18,590 nt of DNA from CAZSGN01 sp964606415. GTDB lineage: Bacteria; Bacteroidota; Bacteroidia; Bacteroidales; JBBRXJ01. This document shows positions 6,800 through 14,998 of the stretch, one piece after another. Under the pieces are notes generated by a model that worked only from the letters and a program-made list of their open reading frames with translations, was not told the origin of the DNA and made no database searches. Position numbers and translations under genes: made by a program. The stretch lies in NCBI GenBank assembly GCA_964606415.1, contig CAZSGN010000019.1:1-18590 (forward strand). Direction: 5' to 3'. Numbering within the stretch: position 1 is the first letter of the stretch; every line of letters starts with the position of its first letter.

Positions 6800-7225
6800 C
6801 GCTCTGTGATATTTTATATTTTCAAAATGGTCTGCAAGTTTACAAATAATTTTTGAGATAAAATAGTTTTCTTGTTATTAATTTCTCTTTTGTAATCTGG
6901 TTTTATTGATGAATGATTAGTATTTATTGTTTTCTTTGAATAATAACTTTTTTGGAGATAATGACAATATTTCAGTCTTCTTGTTGATTTGTTTTTGTAA
7001 CAGTGTTTTTTTTGGGAGTTTGTGAGAGTATTCGGAATAGCATTGTCTCAGTTTGTATTTTTATTGTTAAGTGATGAATATGATTTATGTAGAAGGCCGA
7101 TATAGAAATTATTGGTTTTTCACTTGTTAATTGTAAAAACCTTGTATTGTCTGAATCTCTGATTTTGAATCGGGAAGCGGTATTTTTTCCTCATGGCCTG
7201 AAGAAAATAATTGTTCAATTTGGGT
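6800..7225. other. gene-free A/T-rich gap between rplS and the giant surface protein gene
   Basis: About 430 bases with no credible reading frame, tRNA-like structure or long inverted repeat that I can find on either strand. It must hold the rplS promoter, since rplS is read leftwards from its edge, but no complete TTTG / TAnnTTTG pair stands out. The left-hand end of the next terminator begins at 7226. Confidence 0.5.
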
Positions 7226-7268
7226 AAAAAAAAAAAAAAAAGACTGAACCAATAGTTCAGTCTTTTTT
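7226..7268 (-). terminator. intrinsic terminator of the giant PKD-repeat gene
   Basis: On the minus strand AAAAAAGACTGAAC (7268-7255) pairs with GTTCAGTCTTTTTT (7249-7236) around a five-base loop, and the T-run continues to 7226, sixteen T in all. It starts 18 bases after the stop codon. The matching A-run before the stem could make it work on the plus strand too, though nothing runs into it from there. Confidence 0.93.
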
Positions 7269-7286
7269 GCGTGAGCCTGTGTTTTT

Positions 7287-10200
7287 CTATTTTAGAAGTG
7301 TGAAGGATCCTGTCCGGGTGACAATATTTCCTTTTAATGTTTCTACTTTGGCCACATATACATAGGTATCTACATTTTGCATTTTACCTTTATATGTGCC
7401 ATCCCATCCTTCATTTTTATCCGATGTTTCAAAAAGTAACTCTCCCCATCGATTGTATATTTTCCAGGATATTAATCGTTTAATACCCCATCCGTCGATG
7501 CGGATTTCATCATTGATACCATCACCATTTGGAGTAAAGGCTGTTGGTGCATCAACGGTACCATCGGTAACATCTACTCTTAATTTAGCACTTGTTGGTG
7601 GGCAATCGAGGGTGTCTGTTACTTCTACGGTATAATTTCTGCTTTTGGAAGGAAAAAGAATCGGTTCTCCTGATGGCAGAAGGGTTGCGTCTAACCATTC
7701 CAGCTCGTTGTATTTTTGATCAGTTGTGACCCACGGATATATGGTGTCTCCCAACGGCATAGAGATTTTATTGGTTTTTATGGTGTCTCCTATTTCATTG
7801 ATATATCCGAAGTTGATATTTACCGGATCCTGAACATTAATAAAGACACTGTCTTTACTTGTACAACTTGATGTGTCATTGGTGACCCTGAGATAAACAG
7901 TAGTTGGTGTACTAACAGTAGCTTGGGGAGTTCTGCTTTCCGGGTCATCTATGATATCGGTTGGGGTCCAGTAATATTGATATTGCGCCCGGTTAATACC
8001 GTGTAATTGTGCTGGGAAATCAGGACAGACCAGCGTGTCTTCAGGACTTGCATCTACATCAGGTGTTTCATGAACAGTGATGGTGATGCTGTCAAAATTT
8101 TGACATTCCTTGTTGTCCTCGGCAAATAATTTCACTTTGTAAGGTCCGCCCAGATTGTTAAATGCATAATGAAATACCGTGTCAGATCCTGAATATATGC
8201 CGGTAGTTGTATCCCCATTGCCATCTTCAATAACCCAATAGCGGCTCATAGAAGCCCTGGACCCATCGACAAAGGGTACGCTATTTCCAATTCCACAAGC
8301 TGAATCTGCAGCATAAAGATTGATTTCGAATGGATAGACATAAATGCTGTCCGGCTGTGGGTCACTGAAGTCAGCATTCGCATGCCGTCTTGGTGATACT
8401 TCTTTTGAAACAGGATGGTTGATGATGCAGCCTTCTCCCGGATCTGTGTATGCAACCCACCAATAATGATAACCCGAACTTTCGTATTGATGGTAAAAGT
8501 ATATCGAATCGGTACTGGTTTCATCCACATCAAATTGCTGCACTGGTGTTTTATCTGTTTCCCAGTCTCCAGGTTCAGTGTCAAAATGCCAGTAGATTGA
8601 GTCTACGTTATCCGGAATAAGAATGAAGGCCACGCTATCATAGAGGCAAACTTTTTCGTCCGGTATGTAAATCTCCGCTGAAGGGCCTGTGATGGTAATG
8701 TAAGAAAGTGAATCGACATCATCAATACATCCGTGTTTGGTTTCAACTTCAAGATTAACATCATAATTTCCTCTGTCGTAATAAAAGTTAGTTGGAGTGG
8801 CTCCAAAACCGACCTGCCCGTCTCCAAACTGCCATTTTTGCTGTACGATCTCTTCATCTGAATAACTGATATCTTCGAATTCCACAGGGGCGGGATAACA
8901 ATTTTTTTCTCTTGTATCTGTTAATAGTTTTGCTTCAGGTTTCATATACACATTAATGGGCCGTGTTAAAGAATCAAGGCAATTATTAACGGCTTGTGTT
9001 TCTACTATTAACTTCACATTGTATTGTTTGTAGGGTGGCTCATAATCTTTATAAACATGTTGGGGCAAGCTGTCAATGTAAGTGTTTCCATCATCAAAAT
9101 GCCATTCGTAATTGAGGTCTGTTTGTGTTCCGTACGACTCATTGATGAGTTCCACGGTGTCCTGTAACTGACAGACACTGGTGTCGATGATGTCAAAAAT
9201 TGCATAAGCGGCGGTGCTTAATATACCCGCAGGTTCGTCCAGGCCGGGATCTCTTCTTAGTGAGTCATTGGGAAAAGATGGGTTATCATCTGGTAATTCA
9301 CCTAGTTTGTTGACACACCCAAGTACATCTTCAATGACCAGCGTGGGGAAGAACCAGCCAGTGTCCTGATAAGTGTATTCATGGGCTGGCCCGCTTGTTA
9401 AAGTGGTGTTATTTCCATCTCCAAAGTCATAATTCCATTTAGTATAAGTGGTATCCGGTATAATGGGTTTATCCCGGATAGAGTCAAAATTAACTGGAGT
9501 TGGATAACATACTTGCCGTTCATTGGCACCCACCCGGATCTTTGCATAAGGTTGGAAAATTCTCAGGTAGCCTTTTTTCAGTATGGTGTCTTTTTGCACC
9601 TGCCATCCATGTCCTTCAATAAATATTGAGTCATAACCTGAAGTAATCAACTGCACGTCAAAAATGCCTCTTGGGTATTTTTGACCCGAATTGAATAATT
9701 TGCTGCCTAAATTGTAAGTCGTACTATCTGGATTCCTAAATATATCAATAATTGGCTGCAGCGAATCAAAGTCTGTTGAATTAGCCTGTGGTATAATCCT
9801 GAATTTGGCTATGTTGGTATACTCTGAGGTAACAGGAGAAAGAATGAAGTTGCTGTCCCAGCAGAAATCTCGTCTTTTTGATCCTGATGAAAAATGGGAA
9901 CTGTAAAAATCGGCCTTAATTTTACCATGTACATGAAAAGAGACCACTTTTTTATTGGGGTTACAGTTTTCAGCATCGAAATAATAGTGCAGTTTTCTAT
10001 GCTGGCACCCGGAGTTTTTGTTGCTTGCCACCAGGTAAATTGAATCTATAGGGTCTTTAAAGTAATTGGAATTACAATCCCCGGGTGATGCACTGGTGTC
10101 ACAAATTGTTGGCTCATACCTGTGCGTGGTGTCCAGGGAATAATTACCAATGTTATTCCATGATTTTGAAATAACATTACCATCGCCTAATTCCCAGGTC

Positions 10201-12185
10201 ATGGTGTCTGCATTGACCACCCTGCCTTTGAAATGGTAGAGGTACGGGTCGTTTTTATCCCGGTAAACGGAATCAATAACGGAAACAGGCGATAATATAT
10301 TTATGGAATCAATAATGGTGTCCCAACAGTTATTATGGCTAATAGCAAATGCAATATAAACCGTGGTGTCCAGGTAATATTCCAGCGTGTCTTTGCAACC
10401 ATCTCCATTGGTGTCTTCAATGATTGTGTCTGTGTAATGCTCATAGAGTTTGTTACGTTCTTTACTGCCATATAGCTGGTCTTCAAAATTAATAGAGTCA
10501 TATTGGACATTAAGGGTGTCATACCAAACAGTATCTACTTTGTATTTATCCCCGGGGTCAACTGTATACTTTTTTTTAATCAGTGTCGTATCTTTCTTTT
10601 TGAAGGGTGCTCCTGTGTTGGAAAAATACCATCGCCATTCCCACTCTTCCTCGAATTCTTGTTTATCTCGTCCGCCTTTGGTTGAATCGGCAAAAGAGTA
10701 TTTTTGACCAGCACAAAGATCCTTCCCATTGAGCGGATACTGAAATGTTTCATCCATAAAAAAATCGGCATGAATAGTGTCTCCTGGCCTGATTTCTATT
10801 AGCTTATCGTCTCCCCAGTAATCTGTGCTGTCCAGTCCGCAGGTGCTTTCGTCAATGACCAGCCTTGAGTATATAACACCAAAGGTATCTATGGGAAAAA
10901 CAATGCTGTCTTCGGCTGATGATTGTTCGAAAATGACAGAATCTTTTTCTTCATTAAGAATTTTCCAGGTGTAATTTTCAATGTTAAACCATGACTCTTC
11001 TTCATCCAGCGTGTCTACCTTAAAATTAACGAGTAAAGGGATACATCCTGAGGTGGTGTCTGCTTTGATCTCAACGTATAAATGTTTATCTTTTACCGTT
11101 TTAGTGAATGGTGAAGGTGCTTTACATCCGTTGACGGTTGTTACCTCGAGTTGCACGTCTCGTGTATCTTCGTTTGGAAAACTAAAGGAAGGATTTTTAT
11201 CGGTTGAAGTGGTTCCGTCTTCAAAGGTCCATAACCAATCGCTGATCGGGCCTTTTGATTTTGTTTCGTCAAGTATCTGAACCGGAGAAGTAGGGTAAGA
11301 GCAAACCCAGGGAGTATCAATGGTAAAAGCTAATTGTGGTTCGTCAACAATAATTTCTTTTGTGGTTGTTTGTTGGCAACTGTTTGTATTTGAGAAGGTT
11401 GTTAAAGTAACAGTAAAGTCTTTTGGATCACCATAACCTCGTTGGATGATCTGGTTTTCTGCGGAAGGATCTGAGATTGAATAGTCTTCTACCGACCAGT
11501 AAACCCCATCTTCACCTGTGGATGTGTTTTCTAATTCAGCAGGCTCGTTGGTGCATATGGTATCCGGTGCTGTGAATTCACTTGTTATATGGTGTACGGT
11601 TATAAAGTCATTTTCTGTTTTGGTATTACTGCAATTATTTTCATCTGTAACGGTAAGGCTTACATCATATTTCCCATTATTCTCGTATGAATGATCCGGA
11701 TTGGTTTCGTCACTGGTAGTACCGTCTCCAAAATCCCATTCATAAGATTCTATGCTGTGTTGAGTAGGGCTTTCTGTGATACTTGTGAAATTTGCCGTGT
11801 TAGGGATTTGACAAAGGGTATTGGCGTTAACAAAGAAGTTTACTGTCGGTTTGTCCGATATGTTAATGTATTCAATCTTAAAATTTGTTTCACTTTTATA
11901 ACCATTGGCATCGGTTACTTCGAGAGAAACCGTGTACCCATTATTATTTCCATATTCATAGGTGTAGGTGGGGTTTTGTTCATCACTTGTCCCCCCGTCT
12001 CCAAAGGTCCATTTCCATGCGACAATTTCAGCTTCCCCTGGTGTTGATTGGTCACTGAAATTAACAGTTAGGCCTGCGCAGCCTTTTGTTTTGTCGGCGG
12101 TGAATTTTGCTGAGGCTCCCTGTCCCAAAATTGAAAAGTTTGCGGCAAAGAATAAAACAATGAGAAATAAAATGTTTCTTTTCAT
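7287..12185 (-). CDS. giant secreted PKD-repeat protein with T9SS type B sorting domain
   Basis: This is a 1632-residue cell-surface or secreted protein, probably an adhesin. A signal peptide (residues 1-22, ending SILGQ) sends it through Sec. Ig-like and PKD domains of about 85-95 residues follow, most starting with a conserved Cys: WTFGDG at 59-64, WDFGDG at 150-155, and further copies as WTFEDG, WELGDG, NYDFGDG, WHFDDG and WQFGDG. The middle (about 480-800) departs from the PKD pattern and has DTNGDGCKDT, resembling a calcium-binding loop. Residues 1546-1632 form the type B sorting domain: AFTPNGDGIND, IYNRWGELLFET, NEGWDG, then GSFTLLK at the end. Such domains take cargo across the outer membrane through T9SS with a PorP/SprF partner, and one is encoded in this locus. 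It lies downstream of the sigma / anti-sigma pair after 83 bases. The ligand is unknown. Confidence 0.93.
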   Translation of the reverse strand: MKRNILFLIVLFFAANFSILGQGASAKFTADKTKGCAGLTVNFSDQSTPGEAEIVAWKWTFGDGGTSDEQNPTYTYEYGNNNGYTVSLEVTDANGYKSETNFKIEYINISDKPTVNFFVNANTLCQIPNTANFTSITESPTQHSIESYEWDFGDGTTSDETNPDHSYENNGKYDVSLTVTDENNCSNTKTENDFITVHHITSEFTAPDTICTNEPAELENTSTGEDGVYWSVEDYSISDPSAENQIIQRGYGDPKDFTVTLTTFSNTNSCQQTTTKEIIVDEPQLAFTIDTPWVCSYPTSPVQILDETKSKGPISDWLWTFEDGTTSTDKNPSFSFPNEDTRDVQLEVTTVNGCKAPSPFTKTVKDKHLYVEIKADTTSGCIPLLVNFKVDTLDEEESWFNIENYTWKILNEEKDSVIFEQSSAEDSIVFPIDTFGVIYSRLVIDESTCGLDSTDYWGDDKLIEIRPGDTIHADFFMDETFQYPLNGKDLCAGQKYSFADSTKGGRDKQEFEEEWEWRWYFSNTGAPFKKKDTTLIKKKYTVDPGDKYKVDTVWYDTLNVQYDSINFEDQLYGSKERNKLYEHYTDTIIEDTNGDGCKDTLEYYLDTTVYIAFAISHNNCWDTIIDSINILSPVSVIDSVYRDKNDPYLYHFKGRVVNADTMTWELGDGNVISKSWNNIGNYSLDTTHRYEPTICDTSASPGDCNSNYFKDPIDSIYLVASNKNSGCQHRKLHYYFDAENCNPNKKVVSFHVHGKIKADFYSSHFSSGSKRRDFCWDSNFILSPVTSEYTNIAKFRIIPQANSTDFDSLQPIIDIFRNPDSTTYNLGSKLFNSGQKYPRGIFDVQLITSGYDSIFIEGHGWQVQKDTILKKGYLRIFQPYAKIRVGANERQVCYPTPVNFDSIRDKPIIPDTTYTKWNYDFGDGNNTTLTSGPAHEYTYQDTGWFFPTLVIEDVLGCVNKLGELPDDNPSFPNDSLRRDPGLDEPAGILSTAAYAIFDIIDTSVCQLQDTVELINESYGTQTDLNYEWHFDDGNTYIDSLPQHVYKDYEPPYKQYNVKLIVETQAVNNCLDSLTRPINVYMKPEAKLLTDTREKNCYPAPVEFEDISYSDEEIVQQKWQFGDGQVGFGATPTNFYYDRGNYDVNLEVETKHGCIDDVDSLSYITITGPSAEIYIPDEKVCLYDSVAFILIPDNVDSIYWHFDTEPGDWETDKTPVQQFDVDETSTDSIYFYHQYESSGYHYWWVAYTDPGEGCIINHPVSKEVSPRRHANADFSDPQPDSIYVYPFEINLYAADSACGIGNSVPFVDGSRASMSRYWVIEDGNGDTTTGIYSGSDTVFHYAFNNLGGPYKVKLFAEDNKECQNFDSITITVHETPDVDASPEDTLVCPDFPAQLHGINRAQYQYYWTPTDIIDDPESRTPQATVSTPTTVYLRVTNDTSSCTSKDSVFINVQDPVNINFGYINEIGDTIKTNKISMPLGDTIYPWVTTDQKYNELEWLDATLLPSGEPILFPSKSRNYTVEVTDTLDCPPTSAKLRVDVTDGTVDAPTAFTPNGDGINDEIRIDGWGIKRLISWKIYNRWGELLFETSDKNEGWDGTYKGKMQNVDTYVYVAKVETLKGNIVTRTGSFTLLK

Positions 12186-12207
12186 GATACTTGTTTTTAT
12201 AATCGAA

Positions 12208-12215
12208 CAAAAATA
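12208..12215 (-). promoter_or_regulatory. -7 box candidate for the giant PKD gene
   Basis: Minus strand reads TATTTTTG, matching TAnnTTTG, 22 bases before the ATG. There is no TTG at 17-23 bases upstream. No terminator separates the anti-sigma gene from this one, so readthrough from upstream is also likely. Confidence 0.35.
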
Positions 12216-12268
12216 AGATTTTTTAATGATTTTTATAATTTAGATGAGCCAAAGGTTTATGAGTTACA

Positions 12269-13123
12269 TTATTTTAGTAATTTAAAAATGCCTTGTTTCT
12301 CTATTTCTTTGTTGTTTGGTGTAATGATTTTATAATGATAGACATAATCACCGGAAGGCTGAATTTCCCCGTCTTTTCTGCCATCCCAGCCTTCATTGAT
12401 TTGTTTTGTTTCGTATAGTAAATCACCCCAGCGGTTGTATATTCTGAAAAATATAATTTTCTCGATATCCCGGCCTCGTAACATAATGTGATCATTGATT
12501 CCATCTCCGTTTGGCGTAAATGCATCTGGAAAGGCAATGTGGTAATTTGACGGTATTTCATTGACGGGAGATGGCACTGTTTCTGTTTCCTTAGATTCTT
12601 TCTTGTTCCGCATATCAATATATAATGTGTCCGGATTGATGGATAATTTATGATTGATGATATTGTTTGCATTTAGTTTTTTGGTTTCTGTTAATTTGGG
12701 GGGTGTGATGGGGTTGGATGAAATAGTATCTTTTATCGTTTGTTTTTTTTGTTTTATTTCCTTTTGTTTTTTGGGATGCTTTTTTTTTGTTTTGGGAAGG
12801 GAATCTGAAAGAGGTATTGTTATTTTGAAGTCCTGAACTCCAAAATTTCCGGCATTTGTTCGTATGACATATTCATCCGGTGAATTTTCTTGTTTTTCAG
12901 ATTCCTGATAAAAAATACCATAAGCACCTAAACCAGTGATTGTAGCTAATCCAATCGTGATGACATTGATTCGGAGGTAGCTGTATATGTTCCGGAGGCT
13001 GGGTTTCCAAAAACGATTGATTTTCATTTTTGCTTGTATTTCCTGCCAATGATCAGAAACTTCCGGGGAGGGAGCTCCCTGGATTGACTGCTTGAGTATT
13101 TCTTGTAGGTTGTTATTATTCAT
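12269..13123 (-). CDS. membrane protein, putative anti-sigma factor, with periplasmic T9SS type B sorting domain
   Basis: The 284-residue protein has three parts. Residues 1-51 are a short cytoplasmic segment (NNNNLQEILKQSIQGAPSPE onward, then HWQEIQAKM). Residues 52-71 are one membrane helix (INVITIGLATITGLGAYGIF). Then comes a Lys/Thr/Pro-rich periplasmic linker, with a run of KKKHPKKQKEIKQKKQ at about 115-130. Residues 198-284 are a T9SS type B sorting domain with AFTPNGDGIND, IYNRWGDLLYET, NEGWDG and a final IFKLLK, the same 87-residue length as that of the giant protein. No cleavable signal peptide is seen. Its ATG overlaps the ECF sigma stop by eight bases (ATGAATAA). The position, overlap and topology are those of an anti-sigma factor; the short N-terminus shows no zinc-binding motif, so sigma binding is inferred. 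The sorting domain is seen directly. Confidence 0.82.
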   Translation of the reverse strand: MNNNNLQEILKQSIQGAPSPEVSDHWQEIQAKMKINRFWKPSLRNIYSYLRINVITIGLATITGLGAYGIFYQESEKQENSPDEYVIRTNAGNFGVQDFKITIPLSDSLPKTKKKHPKKQKEIKQKKQTIKDTISSNPITPPKLTETKKLNANNIINHKLSINPDTLYIDMRNKKESKETETVPSPVNEIPSNYHIAFPDAFTPNGDGINDHIMLRGRDIEKIIFFRIYNRWGDLLYETKQINEGWDGRKDGEIQPSGDYVYHYKIITPNNKEIEKQGIFKLLK

Positions 13124-13694
13124 TATTCGCTAATCCCTTTTTTTTGGCTAGGTTCCGATAACATTCACTCAACATTTTTTTGGCTCGCAATAATCGAACT
13201 TTGGATGTTCCCGATTTAATATTCATTAATTGGGCGATTTCTTCATGTTTATATTGTTCAATAAAAAAGAGCTGACTGATTACCCGATATTTATCAGGCA
13301 GTTGGCTTATTACGTCATAGAGTTCTTCATTTGAACAATGATTAAGCAAAAAGTTTTTCAGATCTTCTTCTTCTTTTTCATTTATATTATTGTTATCAGG
13401 AAAATCTTCTGTATTATTATATGTATCTGTTCTTTTTTGTTTTCTTAAATGCTCCAATGATTTGTTGATAAAAATCCGCTTCATCCAGCCTTCAAAACTC
13501 CCATTGCCTTTATATTGATAAATTTTTTGAAAAACAGTTAAGAAACCTTCCTGTAGAACATCTTCAGCATCTTGCTTGTTTTTCAGGTAACGAAGGCATA
13601 CCAAAAAAAATGATTGCATGTAATGATTATATACTTTTTTAAAAGTATGAATGTCTTGTTTTTTTAGTTTTATGAGATCCTGATCTGTTATCAC
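13116..13694 (-). CDS. ECF (extracytoplasmic function) sigma factor
   Basis: This 192-residue sigma-70-family protein should redirect RNA polymerase to a small set of envelope genes. Region 2 runs from VYNHYMQSFFLVCLRYLKNK through DAEDVLQEGFLTVFQKIYQY to GSFEGWMKRIFINKSLEHLR. Region 4 has LPDKYRVISQLFFIEQYKHE, then EEIAQLMNIKSGTSKVRLLR as the helix-turn-helix. The frame is open for 28 codons further upstream to a TTG at 13778, but those codons run through the 29-nt palindrome and encode a hydrophobic, non-sigma-like stretch; the GTG at 13694 (VITDQDLIKLKK) fits the family's start. An acidic Asn/Glu-rich linker separates the two regions. It is translationally coupled to the membrane protein at 12269-13123. 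Targets are probably genes of this locus, which is inference. Confidence 0.92.
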   Translation of the reverse strand: MITDQDLIKLKKQDIHTFKKVYNHYMQSFFLVCLRYLKNKQDAEDVLQEGFLTVFQKIYQYKGNGSFEGWMKRIFINKSLEHLRKQKRTDTYNNTEDFPDNNNINEKEEEDLKNFLLNHCSNEELYDVISQLPDKYRVISQLFFIEQYKHEEIAQLMNIKSGTSKVRLLRAKKMLSECYRNLAKKKGLANNE

Positions 13695-13749
13695 TTTTAT
13701 GTTCTTAACTTTTATTAAGATGAAACAAATTAAAAAGGTTACATGTAAG

Positions 13750-13778
13750 TTGAGCGATTTCTGATTAGAATCCCTCAA
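13750..13778. repeat. interspersed 29-nt palindrome, copy B
   Basis: Ends are TTGAG and CTCAA with centre GATTTCTGATTAGAAT. In this copy GATT pairs with AATC as well as TTGAG with CTCAA, leaving one C/C mismatch. It lies about 55 bases before the sigma-factor GTG and, if the -7 box at 13803-13810 is used, inside that messenger's leader. Its left flank TAAGTTGAGCGAT is shared with 4630-4642. Confidence 0.75.
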
Positions 13779-13802
13779 TATTTGGGGTGTAATAATTTAG
13801 AG

Positions 13803-13810
13803 CAAAAATA
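13803..13810 (-). promoter_or_regulatory. -7 box candidate for the ECF sigma operon
   Basis: Minus strand reads TATTTTTG, matching TAnnTTTG. At the -33 position there is only TTCG. The leader to the GTG would be about 100 bases. An ECF-type autoregulated promoter may exist as well but its consensus is unknown to me. Confidence 0.4.
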
Positions 13811-13918
13811 ACTGTATTTTCGAATTATTTCGAAGATCGAATGGCGTTTATTTTATTTTTTTCTTTGTAGAATGAAAGAAAATGATAATATTTGGGCGTT
13901 AATATCAAAGCTTTTGAC

Positions 13919-13948
13919 TTTGAACATTGTTGTTTTTTTATATATTTG
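13919..13948 (+). promoter_or_regulatory. promoter of the PorP/SprF - PorE-like operon
   Basis: TTTG (13919-13922), 18 bases of spacer, then TATATTTG (13941-13948): both elements of the Bacteroidota housekeeping promoter at about the expected distance. Transcription would begin near 13953, giving a leader of about 30 bases to the TTG start at 13982. Confidence 0.7.
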
Positions 13949-13981
13949 TAGAATTAAATTTTAAGATAAACCAGAGCATCA

Positions 13982-14998
13982 TTGAGAAGTTTTATTATTA
14001 AATATGTTTTTATTGTCCTTTTATTTGGAGGGGTATTTGATTTTACTTTGAAAGGGCAAGATATTCATTTCTCACAGTTTTTCTTTTCTCCCCAGATAAC
14101 CAATCCGGCCAATACCGGAAACTTTGATGGTAGCTGGCGGGCTAATAATAATACCCGTCGTCAGTGGGGAGCCATTACTCCTTATACAACGTTCAGCTTT
14201 GGTTTTGATCATCAGTTTTCTGTAAAATCACACGATGTTGCCGGAGGACTTGTCCTGGTCAATGATATTTCCAATAATGCCGGATTAATAGCTAATAAAT
14301 TATATGCGTCAGGAGCTTATTTTAAAGATATTGGTGATCATCAGTTTATTGGGGGATTGCAGATAGGAGTTGTTAATAAACATTTTAACAGTAATAAATT
14401 ATCTTATCCCGATCAGTTTAATGAGGGCTCCGGAAGTTTTGATGCAGGAATGGGAACGGCTGAGACTGGATTCCGGAATAGCATGACGTATCCGGATATT
14501 AATATTGGCTTGAACTGGCGTGCTGACTTTTCACGTTTTGAGCCTAAAATGGGATTGGCTCTTTTTCATGTTAATTCACCCAATGAATCATTTGACCCAT
14601 CATATAAAAATCCACTTCCTATGCGAGTTAATGTGCATGGAGGGACAGATGTTCACATTACAGATGAAGTTTATCTCACCCCAAATGTTATTTATATGAA
14701 TATGGGGAATTTGTCCAGTACGATTTTTGGTGGGCATGCTACATATGTATTGTCTGGAGACATGCTTGAAAATTCTGTTTTTGCCGGTTTATATGCACGA
14801 AATGGCTCAGAGAATAATTCAATGATTATGCTTGTGGGAGGAAATTATCAAAATTGGAGTGTTGGTTTAAGTTATGACTTTAATACATCTGATTTAAGAA
14901 CATCATCATCAAACCCTGGTGGGTTTGAGGTTTCAGTTATTTATAAAGAGATAAGTACACAAATTCAAAAATTCTTTATCCCCTGTGAACGTTTTTAA
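13982..14998 (+). CDS. PorP/SprF-family type IX secretion outer-membrane protein
   Basis: PorP/SprF proteins are 14-stranded-like outer-membrane beta-barrels that work with the T9SS; in flavobacteria SprF-like members are needed for secretion or attachment of particular type B cargo, typically encoded next door. This protein is 338 residues, the family's usual length. After a signal peptide (about 1-25, IIKYVFIVLLFGGVFDFTLK, then GQ) comes the family start DIHFSQFFFSPQITNPANTG, then RRQWGAITPYTTFSFGFDHQ and many alternating beta strands with Gly/Asn turns to the C-terminus. The start is TTG: an in-frame TAA lies 13 bases upstream and no Met codon follows in time to keep the signal peptide. 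It overlaps the next gene by 14 bases. Its likely cargo is the giant PKD protein, by neighbourhood. Confidence 0.93.
   Translation: MRSFIIKYVFIVLLFGGVFDFTLKGQDIHFSQFFFSPQITNPANTGNFDGSWRANNNTRRQWGAITPYTTFSFGFDHQFSVKSHDVAGGLVLVNDISNNAGLIANKLYASGAYFKDIGDHQFIGGLQIGVVNKHFNSNKLSYPDQFNEGSGSFDAGMGTAETGFRNSMTYPDINIGLNWRADFSRFEPKMGLALFHVNSPNESFDPSYKNPLPMRVNVHGGTDVHITDEVYLTPNVIYMNMGNLSSTIFGGHATYVLSGDMLENSVFAGLYARNGSENNSMIMLVGGNYQNWSVGLSYDFNTSDLRTSSSNPGGFEVSVIYKEISTQIQKFFIPCERF

Noticed and set aside
7226..7268. Long A-run as a sign of a transposon or poly-A insertion
   Set aside because: It is the T-run of a perfect hairpin terminator read on the minus strand; no target duplication or other element sequence is present.
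11691..12047. 118-codon open frame on the plus strand opposite the giant gene, and similar frames at 8246, 8603, 10450 and 10981
   Set aside because: All are shadows of a long real gene with strong domain evidence; none has recognisable motifs or a plausible start.
7287..12185. Repeated PKD units as a CRISPR-like or tandem DNA repeat
   Set aside because: The repetition is at protein level only; the DNA units differ widely and there are no regular spacers.
13695..13778. Upstream extension of the ECF sigma factor to a TTG at 13778
   Set aside because: The extra 28 codons pass through the 29-nt palindrome and encode a hydrophobic stretch unlike any sigma-factor N-terminus; the GTG at 13694 gives a normal start.
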